Below the pieces are notes generated by a model. That model was given only the letters and a program-made list of their open reading frames with translations, was not told the origin of the DNA and ran no database searches. A stretch of 64,000 bases of DNA from Dicaeum eximium (Eukaryota > Chordata > Aves > Passeriformes > Dicaeidae): NCBI GenBank assembly GCA_013396995.1, contig VWZP01005252.1:1119963-1183962 (forward strand). The letters are read 5' to 3'. This document shows, in pieces, positions 1 through 13,739 of this stretch (positions are counted from its first letter, which is position 1; the number at the start of each line of letters is the position of its first letter). The position numbers and the translations under genes are program-made.

Positions 1-2289
1 TCACTGAAAGTTTGGAGAAATTGAGAATTTAATTCCTTCAGAAGACAGGCAAGGAAGACTTGAGTCCCAGTTTTGAGCAGCCAAGTCCATCAGAAGTGTT
101 TTATGAGTCATATTTCTCTGCCTCCACCTACCACTATTAAAAATTACTGTGGGTTTTTTTATGATAGGAATGAAACCCACCCAGTAAAATCGATAAAAGC
201 TGCAGTGATCAGGACTACAAATGCATTATTATGTAGCAATATTATAAAATAGTTATGGCTCAGTATCATTTTGCACATAAAGAGATTGAATCCTGTTTTT
301 TGTAAGAAAGGCACAGAATTAGAACACTCTATAGTTAACTATTGTAAATAGTTTATGATTTATATTATTAATGCTTTTTATTATAGTAATGATGAGGGGT
401 CAATGCAGATTGAGAAAAAAAAATCCTTTTATGCTCTCAACAGAGAGGCCAGGCTGCATTGGAGGAGGGAAGGGAGAACTTGGATCAAACACCAATGCAG
501 TCTATGGTGTTTCTAATATTTTGTGCTGGTTTTATGGAGCTGGGATAAATAAAAAATTAAGGGAATCCCGAGATAAGAAAATCAGAATCAGAAACAGAAG
601 AAGATAAGAGTGTGTATAGAAAATCTAAAGATATCTGCTGCTGTGTTTCTTTTTTGATCTGAATATTTATTTTTAATAGAAACTCATGTTGGTGCATAAG
701 TCAGATGTCTTCCCCATCAGCCAGATGAGTGATGGTTCCTTACCCTGTTAAGTTAACAACCACCTCCTGCTCTCCATCCCCCACCATGCCAGGCAGCAGC
801 ATGATGCACCATTTTTATAATCTGCTAATGGATGAGAAATATTTACCACATTACCCTCAGGTAACCTTGTCAAACCACGACAGGAGCCTCACTGCCCCGC
901 ACATCCCCGCTGGAAAACTTCTGTGCCAAATTAATTAACGTGCAACAGTTACAGAAGCCAGTGGTGGGAGTGGAGCAGGGCAGAAATTCATGTGCTTGCC
1001 CTGTAAAAATGTTCAGGGTTAAAGGAAAGAAGCCCTTTCTGCACCTGGGTGAGAAATCTTTGAAAAGAAAGAAAAAGCAACATGTCACAGGTCCCCAGCC
1101 CCAGCAGGCAGGAGCGAGGAGAGAAGGAGCTGCTGCTGCTGCTGGGTCCAGAGAGCCCTGCCCTGGCTGTCAGCTCTCCTCACTGCTTTCACCAATCTGT
1201 TCAGGGTTTTACATCAAGAGCTACTTACTGTAAAATTCAGAGAGAAGCAGGAAGTGGGGTTTTTGCCCCAGAATGGTCAATAGGCTCTGCCAGCAGAACT
1301 CTGGAACAGTCTGCCCTGAGCATCTGAACCTGCCAGACCTGCTGCCCCAGGGAGGCTTCTCTGGGTTAAGGCAGAAGCCTAATTCAACCCTGTGTCTGTG
1401 AAACCTTCCAACTGAAGGTATTACTCAAATGGATGCATTCCTGGGAAAAAAAAAATACCTGCTATAAATTATCAGCGTTTTCTTCAAACTGGTTTTGACT
1501 GAAATATTTCAGACTTGCTCTGGGGGTGAGGGAGGCTGACAGAGGTGGCAGGTAGCAACCTGGGACAAAAAAAGCAAGGAATTCTGTAGGGAATGGGGAA
1601 AATAGTGGCCAAGGGCAGTTCTGTGGGCTACCAAGAGATTTATGGGAGTTAATACAGCTGCTGCCACAAACATCTTTCTGGAAAATATATTCCAAAGTTT
1701 TACTTTTATCTAAACTCCTCACCTGACAGTATGACCAGCTTAAACCTTTTTGCCCTGATAGCTCTATTTTAGCCTTGTCTTCTCCTTTTACACTCATCAT
1801 ATCCATTTGAAATGCAATGTTTTTTTCCATCTATTTGACACACAGAGGTTTCCATTCTTGAAGCCTTGCTAGGTTTTTGTCAATTTGCTCCCTTTCAATT
1901 TTTTTACTTTTTAATAATAGATAAATTAATATTGTCATTTCCTTTTATCCAAACTGATAATAGAGATAATTGTGGATAGACTCTTAGTGAAGCAAAAAGC
2001 AGCTTTGCTTTTCTTGGAATACACAAACCTTTTCCACCAGGGACATAAAACTGCTGTACACCCAAAGAGCCTAAACCCCACTGGGTCAGTGGCCTCTTGC
2101 ACAAGGCAGGGCTGCTCATTGCAGGCACTGTTTGTCCATGGAAGGATTTGCAGAATCCAGCTCCTATTTGAACAGATCCCTCCCCAAATTCCCATGTCAC
2201 TACTGCACTTTAAGGTTTCTGTTAATGCAATGCTACCAAACACATACAGCTGATTCCACATCCATTTCCTGAGCAGCAGCCTCTAGATC
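1..2289. other. intergenic DNA, no gene recognised
   Basis: I find no coding region here; the open frames are short, overlap on both strands and match no family I know. The sequence is AT-rich with ordinary composition. The part at about 120-330 is unusually free of repeats and could be constrained, but nothing specific supports that. Confidence 0.6.
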
Positions 2290-2640
2290 ATTGGAGAGAT
2301 TTTTTAAAGCAGACTCTGTTTTTAGAGTGCATATTAATTACCCTTAAGCAGGTGCAAAATCAACCTGTTCATTACTGTTTCTTCAAATCCTTAATGGTAG
2401 TTGCAAGGAAATAAATCCAGTTAATGCAATAAAAGGATTTATTGTCATCTAAATTTATGCCAACAGTTTAATCATAACACCTTTCCATCCGACACACTTC
2501 CTCAAGAACAATTTGGCCCACAATTTGTCAGCAAGAAAATGGCCTTGTATAAATGCTGGGAGAAAATAAATGCTAATACGTGGCACAGTCTTTCATTCTT
2601 CTAATTGCCCAGGGAGTTTAAGGGAGACAGACTTATTTAC
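2290..2640. promoter_or_regulatory. candidate conserved non-coding element
   Basis: This AT-rich block has no open frame of note and no repeat signature. It holds several homeodomain-type cores (TTAATTA near 2336, TTAATG, AATCATAA) and AATAAAT motifs. Its composition differs from the GC-richer flanks at 2700-3200. This texture is typical of developmental enhancers in gene deserts. The call is inference from composition only; a multi-species alignment would decide it. Confidence 0.3.
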
Positions 2641-2699
2641 TCACTGTAGGAAGTGTGCTGTAATAAATTATCACTATTAGGAGCTTGAGTTAGTCCCTG

Positions 2700-3205
2700 A
2701 CAGTGACAGAAGCGAGGGTGGAAGGGAAGCCTGGGGAGGTGTCCAGAAAACATCCGTGCTGGGGAGCAGCTGTGTGAGGGCACAAACATCCATGGACACC
2801 CACACTGGCAGCTCCAGCACCGAGGGATCAGTGATCAGATCCATACAGGAGCCCTGGAAGGCATTCCTTGCATTTTACAGGGGTTCTCACAGGCTGTAAG
2901 GTGAGCATCTCCCCCTGCTCGCTCACTTGCCGCTCCCTTGGGCTGTGCAGCCCATCCCGGCAGCCCTGGCATTCCCTTTGGCCCAGCATGGAGCTCTCAG
3001 GGACACGGGGGTGCCACCCTCTGTCAGGATCACCTGCACCAGTGCCCCATTTGCAGCATCTGCCTCCTTCCCAGGGAGTGCTCTGTGCACAGGGATCTCC
3101 TCCTGTCGGAGCCCCCAGAGCTGAGCCTGGCTCAGGGCGAGGAGCAGCCCCTCCAGGGAGCCCAAGCATGTAGGAATGCTGCCCCATGTCTCAGGGGTCA
3201 CCAAT
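2700..3205 (-). mobile_element. possible retroviral leader downstream of an LTR and primer-binding site
   Basis: On the minus strand the sequence directly after the LTR at 3206-3785 begins with TGGTGACCCC (3203 downward), which resembles a retroviral primer-binding site. GC-rich sequence with a broken open frame of about 100 codons follows. It may be the leader and the start of an internal region that has decayed. I recognise no gag domain. The lower boundary near 2700 is uncertain. Confidence 0.4.
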
Positions 3206-3785
3206 TGTTGTTGTTGGAGTCCCATTGGGGTGAATCAAGACTCTTGATTCCAATATCAGAAGGTTTATATTATTTATTAAAATGGCTCCATTGTTCAGAA
3301 GTATTTGGGCAATTTCTGCCCAGGTGCACAGCTAACATCTTGCTTCTTCAAGCTCCATACCCAAACTCTGCTGGAATGCCAGAAAATGTTTACAAAGTCA
3401 GAGAGAGAGCAATTCTTTATATCATAGGTTGAGAAAAGAAAACCACATCTCCCATATCGGGAGACAGAGCAAGGAATGCATTTTGTCCTTGAAACACACA
3501 CACAGAGATTTGAAATCTGCAGAGAAAAAATCTTTCTCATGGAGGAAAAACTCAGCAAGTTTGCATCCAAGAAACTTATAAAATGTCCAAGTGACATAAA
3601 CTTTTCAAGCAACTCGCTGGTAGAGCTGAGCAGTTTATCTGCCCACGGGCACTGCAGCCCTTGGTGAGCTCTTTCAGACGACACCCAGGCCCCATAAATA
3701 ACAGCAAGTGCCTCAGCAAGCCAGCAGGGAGGTTGGGGAAGAGCAGAAACAAGCAAAGACAAACTCAATGTTCCCGTCCCAGACA
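3206..3785 (-). mobile_element. probable endogenous retrovirus LTR, minus orientation
   Basis: Read on the minus strand the block starts TGTCTGGGAC at 3785 and ends ...ACAACA at 3206, two bases before a primer-binding-site-like TGGTGACCCC. Inside are TATAAAG (plus-strand ctttata, near 3415-3421) and AATAAA (plus-strand tttatt, near 3274). The order U3, TATA box, polyadenylation signal, CA end, primer site is that of a 5' LTR. The left end is my best guess and I see no target-site duplication. Confidence 0.5.
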
Positions 3786-6700
3786 CCTCCTCCTGGGGTC
3801 CCTAATGAATGCCAAGGACCCCAAGCCTGTCCTTGAAATGAGATTTGCTTATTGCCATAACAACAGGCTGGTGTGGCCACAACACAGACAAGCTTTAGGT
3901 ACTCCCCTCTTCTATTATTATTACTTTATTTTCTCTCCTTTTCTTTTTCTTTTCTTTTTTTTTTTTCCTTTCTTTTGCTTGTGTCCCTCTCTACAAAGAC
4001 TCCCTCATTTCTCTGAAACAAATTGCCTGCAGCTTGCTTTCCCATACATCACAGAGTGGGGACCAGGCCTTATCAACGCTGCTCTGCTTTTCCCATCTAT
4101 TACCCGGTTTGTTTGCACTTTTATCCCATCGTCCTTGCACAAGGGAGAAAACATCCATCATCCATACATCTGCCAGCTGTCACGGGGCTGTCAGCACGGT
4201 GACAGCCAACATGACAAAACTGTTGTAACGCCGCACCACTGCCGGGGCTGAGTTGAGATTAAACAGGCAGAAAAGAAAAAAATTTAAAAGTAGATTTAGC
4301 TACAGAGAGCAAAAGCAAAATATTAGGAACTGCACTTTGTACAGAGAGAAGAGAGGAGTGGGGAGAAAGCAGCAAAGAGAGAGGTGAGTGAGTGAGTAGA
4401 AGAGTAAGGTTTGCTTTATAAGAGGTTTCAGAGAGCTGGTAAAACAGAGAAGCTGAGATGTGTATTTGTTACCTGGCTCAGATGAACATTCTGAAACACA
4501 AATGGGGTGAACAGCACTTCACCCTGTGTTGTCAGGAGCCACAAATCTCCTGCAGGAGTGTGGCTCATCTCAGGGGCTCAGTGCCAGACCCCAGGTGACA
4601 CAGGAGAGACACAGCAACCCCACAGAGCAGCCACAGCAAACCACAGGGCTCAGGATCTTTGCTGCTGCTTTGGTTTTTTTCTTGAGCACTTTGAACAGAG
4701 CTGTAGGTCCTCCTTTCATGGCCATTTCCTTCCTCCCAATTCCCTTGTAGCTGTGCAGAGCCCTTCCCAAACCTCTGAGGCAGAGTGGGAGGGCTGTGAC
4801 CCAAACCCTAAGGAGAACATTTTCCATTGAACATTCCATGCCTTTAGCATGACTACAGCCCCAGTGACATGAAAATGCTTTAGAAAGCTGGAGTTAACTC
4901 CTTCTCATCAGTTATACCAACATAAAACCTTTGGCTAACACAGCTATACCCTAAATTTCATAGCCAGTGTCCAGCCATGCCCTGCTTGGAGCTCCTGGAG
5001 GGATCAGGGCATGCTGAGCACATCTACTCACTCACTCCTCTCTCAGTTGTACCTTTTCCTCACCATCCAAAGCACAAAGTGCTTCACCTCTGTCACCCCT
5101 TCGGCCACAACAATACAAACCAATAATAAATCCTCAGGATGCTCTTGTGCTAAAGTGAAGAGAAAAATCACCATCCACGTGGCCAGGGACTGATCCTCAG
5201 GTTGTTAAAGACATCTTCTCCTGAAACTGTCAAATGGCAACGTGTCACAGGCACAGAGCAGCTCTGGTGTACTCTGGACAGAGAGAATGCACAGCACTCC
5301 TAACATCAGGAGTGCAGGGTCAAAGCCAGTTTGAGTTCAAACCTGCAGATATTTCTTTTCTGGTGATATAAAAATAGAGCTGGAAAATTTACCCACGTTT
5401 AACTGATTTATTAACAATTTACAGTCTGAAGTCCATGGTCTGGGAATATTAATTTAACAAATAGAGATTTTTAGCTTGCACTTATTTTTTCAGAGAGTTT
5501 TGTTTTGCAACCAAAACACCATTCCCTCGGGGGTGTGTCTTTACTGGTTTAATTTCTTCAGGACTTCTGAGTGAAAAGTGTTGAATTGAGCTTTAACCCA
5601 CTCTTGATGCCAATGAAGAGAGTTGCATTTCCAGCCTCCCAAATCTGTGGCATGTGAAGCCAAGCCCACTCTGGGAGCAGCACCTCGTTCCCTCAGGAAG
5701 GTTTTTTGTGCAAAATCAGTGACCAGCCTGGGCTTCTCCAGCTGGGAATGGGATGGGCAGGCAAGACAAGGGCAGGAATCTTTCAGCTCCTGGGTGTCAG
5801 GGGGCAGGTAAAGGGATGGTGACAGAGCACAGCTTGTTGCAAAGCACAGAGTGGGGCAGCAGGTGAAGGCAGACAAGAAAGGAGTCTAAGAGCAGGAAAA
5901 AAAGGAGAATTTTTTTCTTTTTCCATCACACCACGTTACAGAGGGGAAGTAATGAATGTACATATGTTCAACTCAATAAATTCACAGAGGGAAGAATCCA
6001 TCAAGGGCCATTAACAAATGTGTTCCCTTTGGCTCGTGAGTTCCCACATAATAGATTACTGGAAGGATATATTGAGGGAAATGTGTGCACACACAGTTAT
6101 ACCATTCCACTTCCACCCACAAGTCTGAGACAGAACAGACATTTTTATACCGGTTTTCAAATTTATTATTTTTACATATTGTATTACTTATTTGTATATA
6201 CATATATTTTTAATTTCTTAGAAACAAAAATGCTTCCATTTGATCTAAAAACCAATCTTTCTTCCAATTTACAAATCAAATATATAATTCAAATCTGTTC
6301 AGAGCCCTTAAATATATTGAGGTGAATAAAAAAGGAAAAGCAAAAAAGGAGTAGATCATTCAGGACTGCCAAGTCCAAGTCAGAACTCCGGTGAGAGCTC
6401 ATTCATTGGCCCTGTCAGATTTCCAGTTAAGAAAGCTCTTGTTCAATGTTTCCATCTAAGCAAGACCATCTCATTTGCTTTTACTTTCTTAGATTCAGGG
6501 ATATGCAGAGTGGATCAAAGTGGACCAAGAAAATCCACTTTTGTTTTGAGAACAAAAATCTTATTTTAAAAAAGTAAATAATTTTTATTATACCACAATT
6601 CAGCATTGATTTAAGCCATCTGAAACTTCGTGCCACCAGCAAAACCTTCTCAAAAAAACAGTCCAGGTGGTTTAGCCATGGAAACATTAACAAAGATTAT

Positions 6701-9146
6701 GGAAAAGGAGAACCTGGATAATCCCTTTCCCCATGCCCTGGTGGCTCCACTTCCTCAGCACCAGGAGGCTCAAATTCAGCCAAGTACTGCCAACACTCAG
6801 CTAAGAATTTAGGGTTTCTTCCAATTTCCCTCTGGTTTGGGACTACAACTAACCACAATTTAGCCAAGGTGGTGCCTGACACTGCAGCTCTGCAGGAAAT
6901 AAGGATTGTTATGGTTAAGAAAGCATGGAAAAGCTTGTGTGTTCCTTTCCCCAGCTACTTTAGTGTTTCTGCTAAATAAAAATCCATTTTTATTCTTAAG
7001 GGAGCTGAGCAGAGAGATGTTGTTTTACGTCCTGCTTTTTGCCAGTGGTGATGTATGTCCCTTTTACAAACTTATCTCTGGGTTTTTGCTCAGTTTATAA
7101 GCTAGGAGCAATCTTTCTTTCCTAAAGCTTCCTTCTCTCACAGTCTGGAGGAACCTTGAGATTTCCTGCTGGTGATTTAAAGGGCTATAATACGCACAGG
7201 CTAGATTTGTTTTAGTGTCCATAAAACTCAAAAATTTCATAAAACAATTGGTGAAAATAAAATTACCAAAAAATGATGTACTGCCAGCAGACTGTATAAT
7301 AGTTACGGGGGAAATGGAGAATATGATTCACTGGGGTATAAAAATGACAATGTATTTATTGCAGTGCAGTGACAAGAAACTAATTTGTCCCTTTTACTTT
7401 TCAGACAGGACTTGAATTCTGATTTTTCTGCTTTCCCCCTGCTGTGGCAATGTGCAGACTGGCTGGAGGGACAGTGACAGCTGTGGCCACAATGCCAGTT
7501 ACTGTGTCATTGCAACAAGAAGTGTCAAGAGGGGCTGCTCTTTAGAGCTAAATACTCATGCAAACTGCAGAAATGTTAACTACAAGCAAACACCTTTGGC
7601 TAAAATAAGTAAGTGTTCAAGTGTTAACCCAGAAATTGGTCTATTTGTGTGGCTGAAATAGAGTTAATTCTCCCAAATCCATTTTCTCTTCTTCTTGAAG
7701 TCAAACTTCTGCTGTGGCCCAGAAGTTTTCCTCCTTAGGCTTCTCCAGAAGGTCACAAGAAAAACAAGCAGACTTCAAAAAACTCAGAGTGAGGACACAA
7801 GGAGCAAGTGAGGGATTTGTCTTGAGGAACCACACCTTTTTGTCACCTCAAATTGTGCAATGTTCAGCTCCCTCCCACCCTGCAACCTTGGGACATTTTG
7901 CCCTTTTTGCTCTGGAAAGGGGGGCTGGAAAACCTCGTTAAAACACAGATTCAGAATTAGAACTGGAAACAGGGAAAGGAGGTTTATTCCCTGAAAAAAT
8001 GAAATGATGCAATGTGAAGTATAAAGCAATGGAAAATGCATTTGGTATTTCCAAATGAAAAATTCTTGGGGGAATGGATATACAATGAAATGCAAACACT
8101 GCTACAGAAAATTGAACACCAGGAAGTGGAGACACCTGGCACAATCAAGTGAAATATGCTGGGAGTGTCATCTTCACCTTCCTTTTTGGGGGTATTTTGG
8201 GGGGGCCTCTCTTGTTTCAGCTGTGCTACCTAGTGTAAGCAAACTTTAAAAAAATCAGGTCCTGGAGAGCAGAGAAGTTCCCTCAAGCCTTGGGCTGCAG
8301 GGAGAGGCTCTGCCCATGCCACAGCAAGGGTTATTTGTGTCTGAATGTCCCTTTCCTACTGATCACAGAGGTGAGCACGATGGCTCTGCTCTGTGTCCCA
8401 CTGACACTTCAGCTCTGGATCATAAAGTGCTTCTGCTGGCAGTCCCTGCTCTGGAAAGCCCCAAAGAGAACAGGATTGATTCCAGGACTGTATAAACTGG
8501 GTTTTATGAGGCAAGCAAAGCAGCTGAACACATTGCCCAGGTCATTGTCCTAAAATGCACCATAAAAGTGCTCTAAATTCTCTCTGTTTTGGGGATGGAG
8601 TGGAAAGCTCACTTCTTCCCCCCCAGCTCGCACAGGTCTCTGAAGTTAATAAGTTTTTGTGGATTATAAAACCCCAGAACTGGATTTCAGCACAATTTCA
8701 ATTTGTGGTTTCATTCTCTGCTATTAAATATATTTATTTTTGTGAGCCCCCTTACTCTCCTCAGTCCCCAGAAATAAAGCATAAAGTCCCCCAGAAATAA
8801 AGAGAATCCTGCTCTTTGCTCCTGGCCCATAACACCATAACTTGGGTCCCTCCAAATCCTGCCAAGAGCTCCTGAGAGGGGCTCTGGACCAGCTGAACGT
8901 GGGCTGATTACAGGCTGGGGGTCTGGGGATAACACCAAATGTGGGATCAGGAAATGCAATAACTGTCCTACAGCAGCACTGCCCCTGGAAAAGGCCCTGC
9001 ACACAGCCTGAACACACCTTATCCTTAAGAAGCATGGCATGGTTCTCAGCATTTCTCCAGTTTGCATTTAAATCAGCAAGGAGAAGAAGGAGGGAATCTG
9101 CTGGCATCTCACCAAGCAAAGCCAGAGCGCTGCACCCACTTCCTTG
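3786..9146. other. intergenic DNA, no gene recognised
   Basis: No coding gene is supported. A pyrimidine-rich tract lies at 3915-3980. The purine-rich stretch at 4260-4450 includes GAGTGAGTGAGTAG and a TATAA-like motif; it could be part of an old LTR, but I could not define its ends. The stretches at 6150-6330 and 7200-7400 are AT-rich without repeat signatures. Open frames on both strands look random. Confidence 0.55.
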
Positions 9147-9602
9147 TGATGCCTCAGGTTTTGGCTTTTATATTTTTCAGATTCTGTGCTGCTTTAGTGT
9201 GTGGGTCTGAGCTTCATATTATGGGATGGTGAGCTCTCTGCACAGAGCAGGGAGACAAAACAATTCCTTCTCCAGCTGGGACCAAAGACAAATGATCCAG
9301 ATCTCAGGCCCAAGAGCATAAACGACTTGGACTGAAGAGAGAAAAAGAAGGATGGGACTTGATAACCTAAAGCTGTAATTTGACAATTAAGTCCAGTATG
9401 AAAATGGAGCAGAACTTATAAAAGACAGGCCCAGTGACTGGTCATGCATTTTGTGACCATTTTGGTTCATCTTGGGAGCAGCCCTGGCTGGGCTCTTGTG
9501 CTGCCCAAGGTGCATCGATTAAGGAAATCCTTTTAATAAAACCCTACTTTATTCTGTAACTCTGTTTAACCTCTGTTCTAGGTCAGCCTAGACTCTGCAT
9601 GG
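9147..9602 (+). mobile_element. solo LTR of an endogenous retrovirus (family shared with 19679 and 44367)
   Basis: The block starts TGATGCCTCAGG and aligns by eye along its whole length with the reverse complements of 19679-20130 and 44367-44820. It carries a TATA box (TATAAA, 9417-9422) and a polyadenylation signal (AATAAA, 9535-9540) followed by a T-rich stretch. The end is decayed: the other copies end GGCATCA, this one GCATGG. No primer-binding site or internal region follows, so it is a solo LTR. It is the most diverged of the three copies. Confidence 0.8.
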
Positions 9603-12600
9603 ACTTTTCAAGAAGTATTTTGGGAAAACAGCCATATAGCCACAGCTCAAGCACAGAGGCAGGTAACTCAGTGCAAAGCAAACCATTGCAGGGAGACAGG
9701 CGAGGGAGGAGGAGCTGGGTGTCACCTCCCCAAGGTCCCTGAGCCCCTGAGGGTCCCTGAGCCCCTGAGGCTGACACCAGCAGCTCCTGAGCCCCCCTGA
9801 CCCCACTACTGCAGCTGATGAGGGCAGACAGCCCAGCTCAGGCAGGGAACATCCCCACTCCCCACCTCTCTCTGTCTCCAACCCTCTGTTCTCTGACAGA
9901 GAAATAACCAGCAGCGTGTGGCAGGTAAGTGGTGGGTGCAATGATGAAATTCCCCCCAGTGCTCCAACACTTGGCTGCCCTTTCCTGCTCCCTCCTCTCC
10001 CCTCCAACAAGTTTCTTTTCAAATGTTATTGTATTTGCACCATTAATGTCACCATCTGAGCTCCTCAACCTGCACACAGCAGCCCTTGGAGCGTGGATTT
10101 ATTATCCAAATGCCAAGAGTCTTGTTATCACTAATGAACTTTGGGAAGCAGGAGGACTCGTGCATGATGGTCTGGGTTTATTTGCCCAGCTGCCATCTCT
10201 TAACTACTGAAAAATGTTACCCCTTTAAATCATGCAGCCCCAGATACGTGTGTCTGCTTAAAGCCTGGTAACTCTGCTGACCCAACATGGGGTGACCCTT
10301 CCCCAGCACAGCTGATGACTTTCAGATATTAAACAGGATCCAGTTTCTTAGACTTTGTCTGGAATCACTTTCATGGCCAGAAATCTGAATTATGCTTGTC
10401 CAAAGAAAGGAAATCTGTGAATCTGCACTGGAGATTAATTTCCTAAAAAAACAGGAATATATGAATGTGGGCACTGAGATAAGCAAGCCATCCACCTCAC
10501 TTTGTTACAAAAATAAACTGTCTATTTTGATCGGCTAATAATTTATCCCATTCAAATGGCTTGATTAATTCAACCTCTTTGCAGCAAGTCTTGCTATTCC
10601 ACAGCTCCCAGTTTCACAGTATATGAGGCAGCTTTGTGATTGAACAGGTAAGTGACACACTGGATGTGTCACATAATAAACATTGGCTTTGCTCAAAAAC
10701 TGTGAACTTAATACTTTGGTTCGCACATGCAAACTATTAGTTTGGGATATGGAATACTGCTGCACACAACTTTAAACTTCACAGAAGGAAAAAACTTTCA
10801 TACCAGCAGGGTTTTATAGTCCCAATTTTCATGGGAAGTACTTGATATAGAGGCGTGAACACAGCTGAAACAAATTCACTTAAGAGGTTACACACTTCCC
10901 TCAGCTTGCACATGTGTTTAAGGGTTCTGCTGGGCTCTGGACCAAAAATCCAGTCACAGAAATCCTTCTTGTTCGCTCTGAAATTTTGTTTTAGTACTTC
11001 TGGCCCGTCCACACACAGGCTTCTGACAGAGGTCTGCAAAAGCAGAGTTAATTCTCACCACAAAATTCTCCCATTTACATGGTGGGGCAAGGCCAGCTGC
11101 TGTAGGACAGATAAAAGGTGGTGGGAAATGTCCCATTCCAGCAACACTCCCCAGGTTCAGCCTGTTTCTCTTCAGAAACCAAAAATTTTAGAGATCAAAA
11201 ACTGTTCTGGAGAGACAGCAGGTACCACAGCTTTCGCACCAAGTGAAAGAGGCTAACAGCACTTCTGTGAACAGAAACAGTTCACAGAGAAATTTCTGTG
11301 AACAATTAACTGCACCAATTCTGTTTTCTTCACAAGGATTTGCAATTCAGCAGGTTACTCTGACACACAGAAAGTCCTCAGCTACCTCTGATTGTCCATA
11401 CAGAGTAACATGGTTGACAAAACCAAAAATAACAGAGACAGAAAAATTAATTTATATCTTTTTCATGCCTGAAAGAAAAAAAACCCCAAAACCAGCACTG
11501 GTACAGTTATGATTTTTTGGATAATAGCAGTTCTTTTTTGACCACAGTCATCATCCAACCAGCACCATATCCAAACCCCTCAAGGTCTCATCACCCCTTG
11601 CTCCTCCCTTTAGATCCCAAGTTGCATTTCTTCAATTCCAGTAGCAGAAGCTTCTACAGCCACTTCCAACTGGACATGAATTCACCATGAAAAGTAATTT
11701 CCAAGCCAGCATACAGCTGCTTTGGCTTGCATTGGATGTGGAGCAAGTGAAGCAGCACAGGAGGAAAGCAGTTTCAAACATTTTTGTTGAAGTTGATGGT
11801 AGCTGCTTGCCAATTCTTTACATTACACACAACTTTCCAAATGAAAAAAGAAAATAGAAGTGAACACCTCCAAATATATATGTTGATATATATACACATA
11901 TATTGTGAGTACATTGTCCACTCTCCAAAAAGAAAAAAAGAACATAAGTAGCTCAAAAATAAATGAGGGTTGTTGCACTTTTTTTAACTTTTTATTTGTC
12001 TTCTAGTCCCTGTGTCTTTACAGCGGAGCCAGATCAGATTTTAAAGCCATTCTCACAAACCACAATTACTAGAAATGCTTAAAACAAAAGCCAAGATTCT
12101 CTTGCAGTCCCTTGCCTCCAGGAGCTGGGACAATAAACACAAGCCCAAATATCCCAAGACTCAGTAAAAGCACAAGCAACACTGTCTCCATTTCAGTGTT
12201 AAAAGGTATTAAAAGCCCTGGTCACTAGAGGGTATAAACCAAACACTGCAGGATCTGTGACTGGAGATCCTGTTACTCAAATGGGTTTGTGCAGCTCTAA
12301 TTTTATAGATAAAACTGGGAGAATAAAGATGTCCTGCAGAGTGTTACTGATAATTCACCCGGGGCCAGGGACCCTCACAGCTGGGCAGGGGCAGATGTGC
12401 CAGCTCCAGAGCCCCAGCCTGGCTTTGGGCTGCAAGATCCAGCCAGGTCCTTTCTTGGACTTCATTGGCCAACTTCAAGAATTCTGATTGGTTTTCTTCC
12501 AACTACTCAGCTTCTCTTGAAAAACAAGGAAAAAATAAAAAAGGGACGGAAGGGGAAAAAACTGGGGGAGGATTCAGAACAAAATGGGTATCTGGGGAGA

Positions 12601-13739
12601 ATGGAAGAGCTTCAGCTACATGCAGTGGGAGTTGGCACACTCAGGTTTTATTGCCAATTTTACCTTCACAGAAAGCTCTACAGCTGCAGATGGCCCAGCC
12701 AGCTGCCCTGTGCCTCTTGCCATGGGTGTGCAGGAGGTGACCTGCCTGCTCTGCTCCCACATCTCCTGCCTCTCCACAGGTGATTATTGACCTAACTCGG
12801 GGTTGAGGTTACATCCTCGTGTCAGCTCAGTGTAAGAGAAGAGCAGGGGCAGCAGGGAGGAGGATTTCTCCATTTGGGATGTGCATTCAGGACTAAATTC
12901 TGCACCCTGGTGTGACAGACACCAGGCCCTGAGCATCACTTCCCACCACAGCCAGGGGTGTGCCAGGACTCAGCCACCTGAAGGGACTGTCCCCACTCCT
13001 CTCCTGTCAGGCTGTTACCTCTGTGTCCACCTGGCAGAGGTGGCACCACTGTGAAGCAGCTGCCTCAGGCACAGCTGAGATGGACTGGGGATTGCAGAAG
13101 TTTGGGAAAATAGCTGATCCTTTACAGCAAACTGCTCTGCTGGGTGTCCTGAGAGCAGAGAGATGTCACTGCCCAGTAAAGCCCTAACTGGCTCTTCCCT
13201 GACACTGATGCTGTGCTCAGCAGCATTAATCCCCTCCTCATCAATGACTGACTCCAAAGGACAGCCCCTTCACTAGAGGTCTCCAAGACCTCTCTCATCA
13301 TTAATGCCTCTTTCAGGATTGTCCTCTCCACTTTGAAAGGAACAAACACAAGTTAGGAGGAGGCTAATGCTGCAGCACCATTCAAGGGAAAGAGCTGGGA
13401 AGGAAAGACAAGAGCCCTGACTGCCAGCTCTGCGCTGCAGGGCAGAGTTTCTGAGGCTCAGCTGGTGGCATTGGGAATAAACATCCAACCACCCAGACCG
13501 GGTTACCCCCTGAGTATCCTCAAATTGCTCAAAATAAATCTGAAAAATAAAAGCTCCTGCCAGGTGCACCAAAACACAACAGGCATCAAACTGCATTAGA
13601 ATGTTTATATTGAGGAAAATTGCATCCTGCAAACTTAAATTATCTCTCTCCTCCCTCTCCCCTCCCACCTGCCACAGCCCATTTCCTATTATATTTTTCC
13701 AACAAACCAATAGATGCTTGAAATCATGGAAAGCCATAA
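9603..13739. other. intergenic DNA, no gene recognised
   Basis: No coding gene is supported. An 18-bp unit with core GTCCCTGAGCCCCTGAG is present twice in tandem at about 9734-9769. The AT-rich stretch at 10440-10620 lacks repeat signatures and has homeodomain-like TAAT cores. A short TA-rich microsatellite-like run lies at 11873-11905. The rest is unremarkable. Confidence 0.55.

Noticed and set aside
2828..3432. Overlapping frames of 100 to 164 codons on both strands
   Set aside because: They coincide with the LTR and leader-like region and with GC-rich text; no retroviral or cellular domain is recognised.
4250..4500. Possible further LTR
   Set aside because: There is a TATAA-like motif and purine-rich text, but no TG/CA ends, primer site or second copy could be defined.
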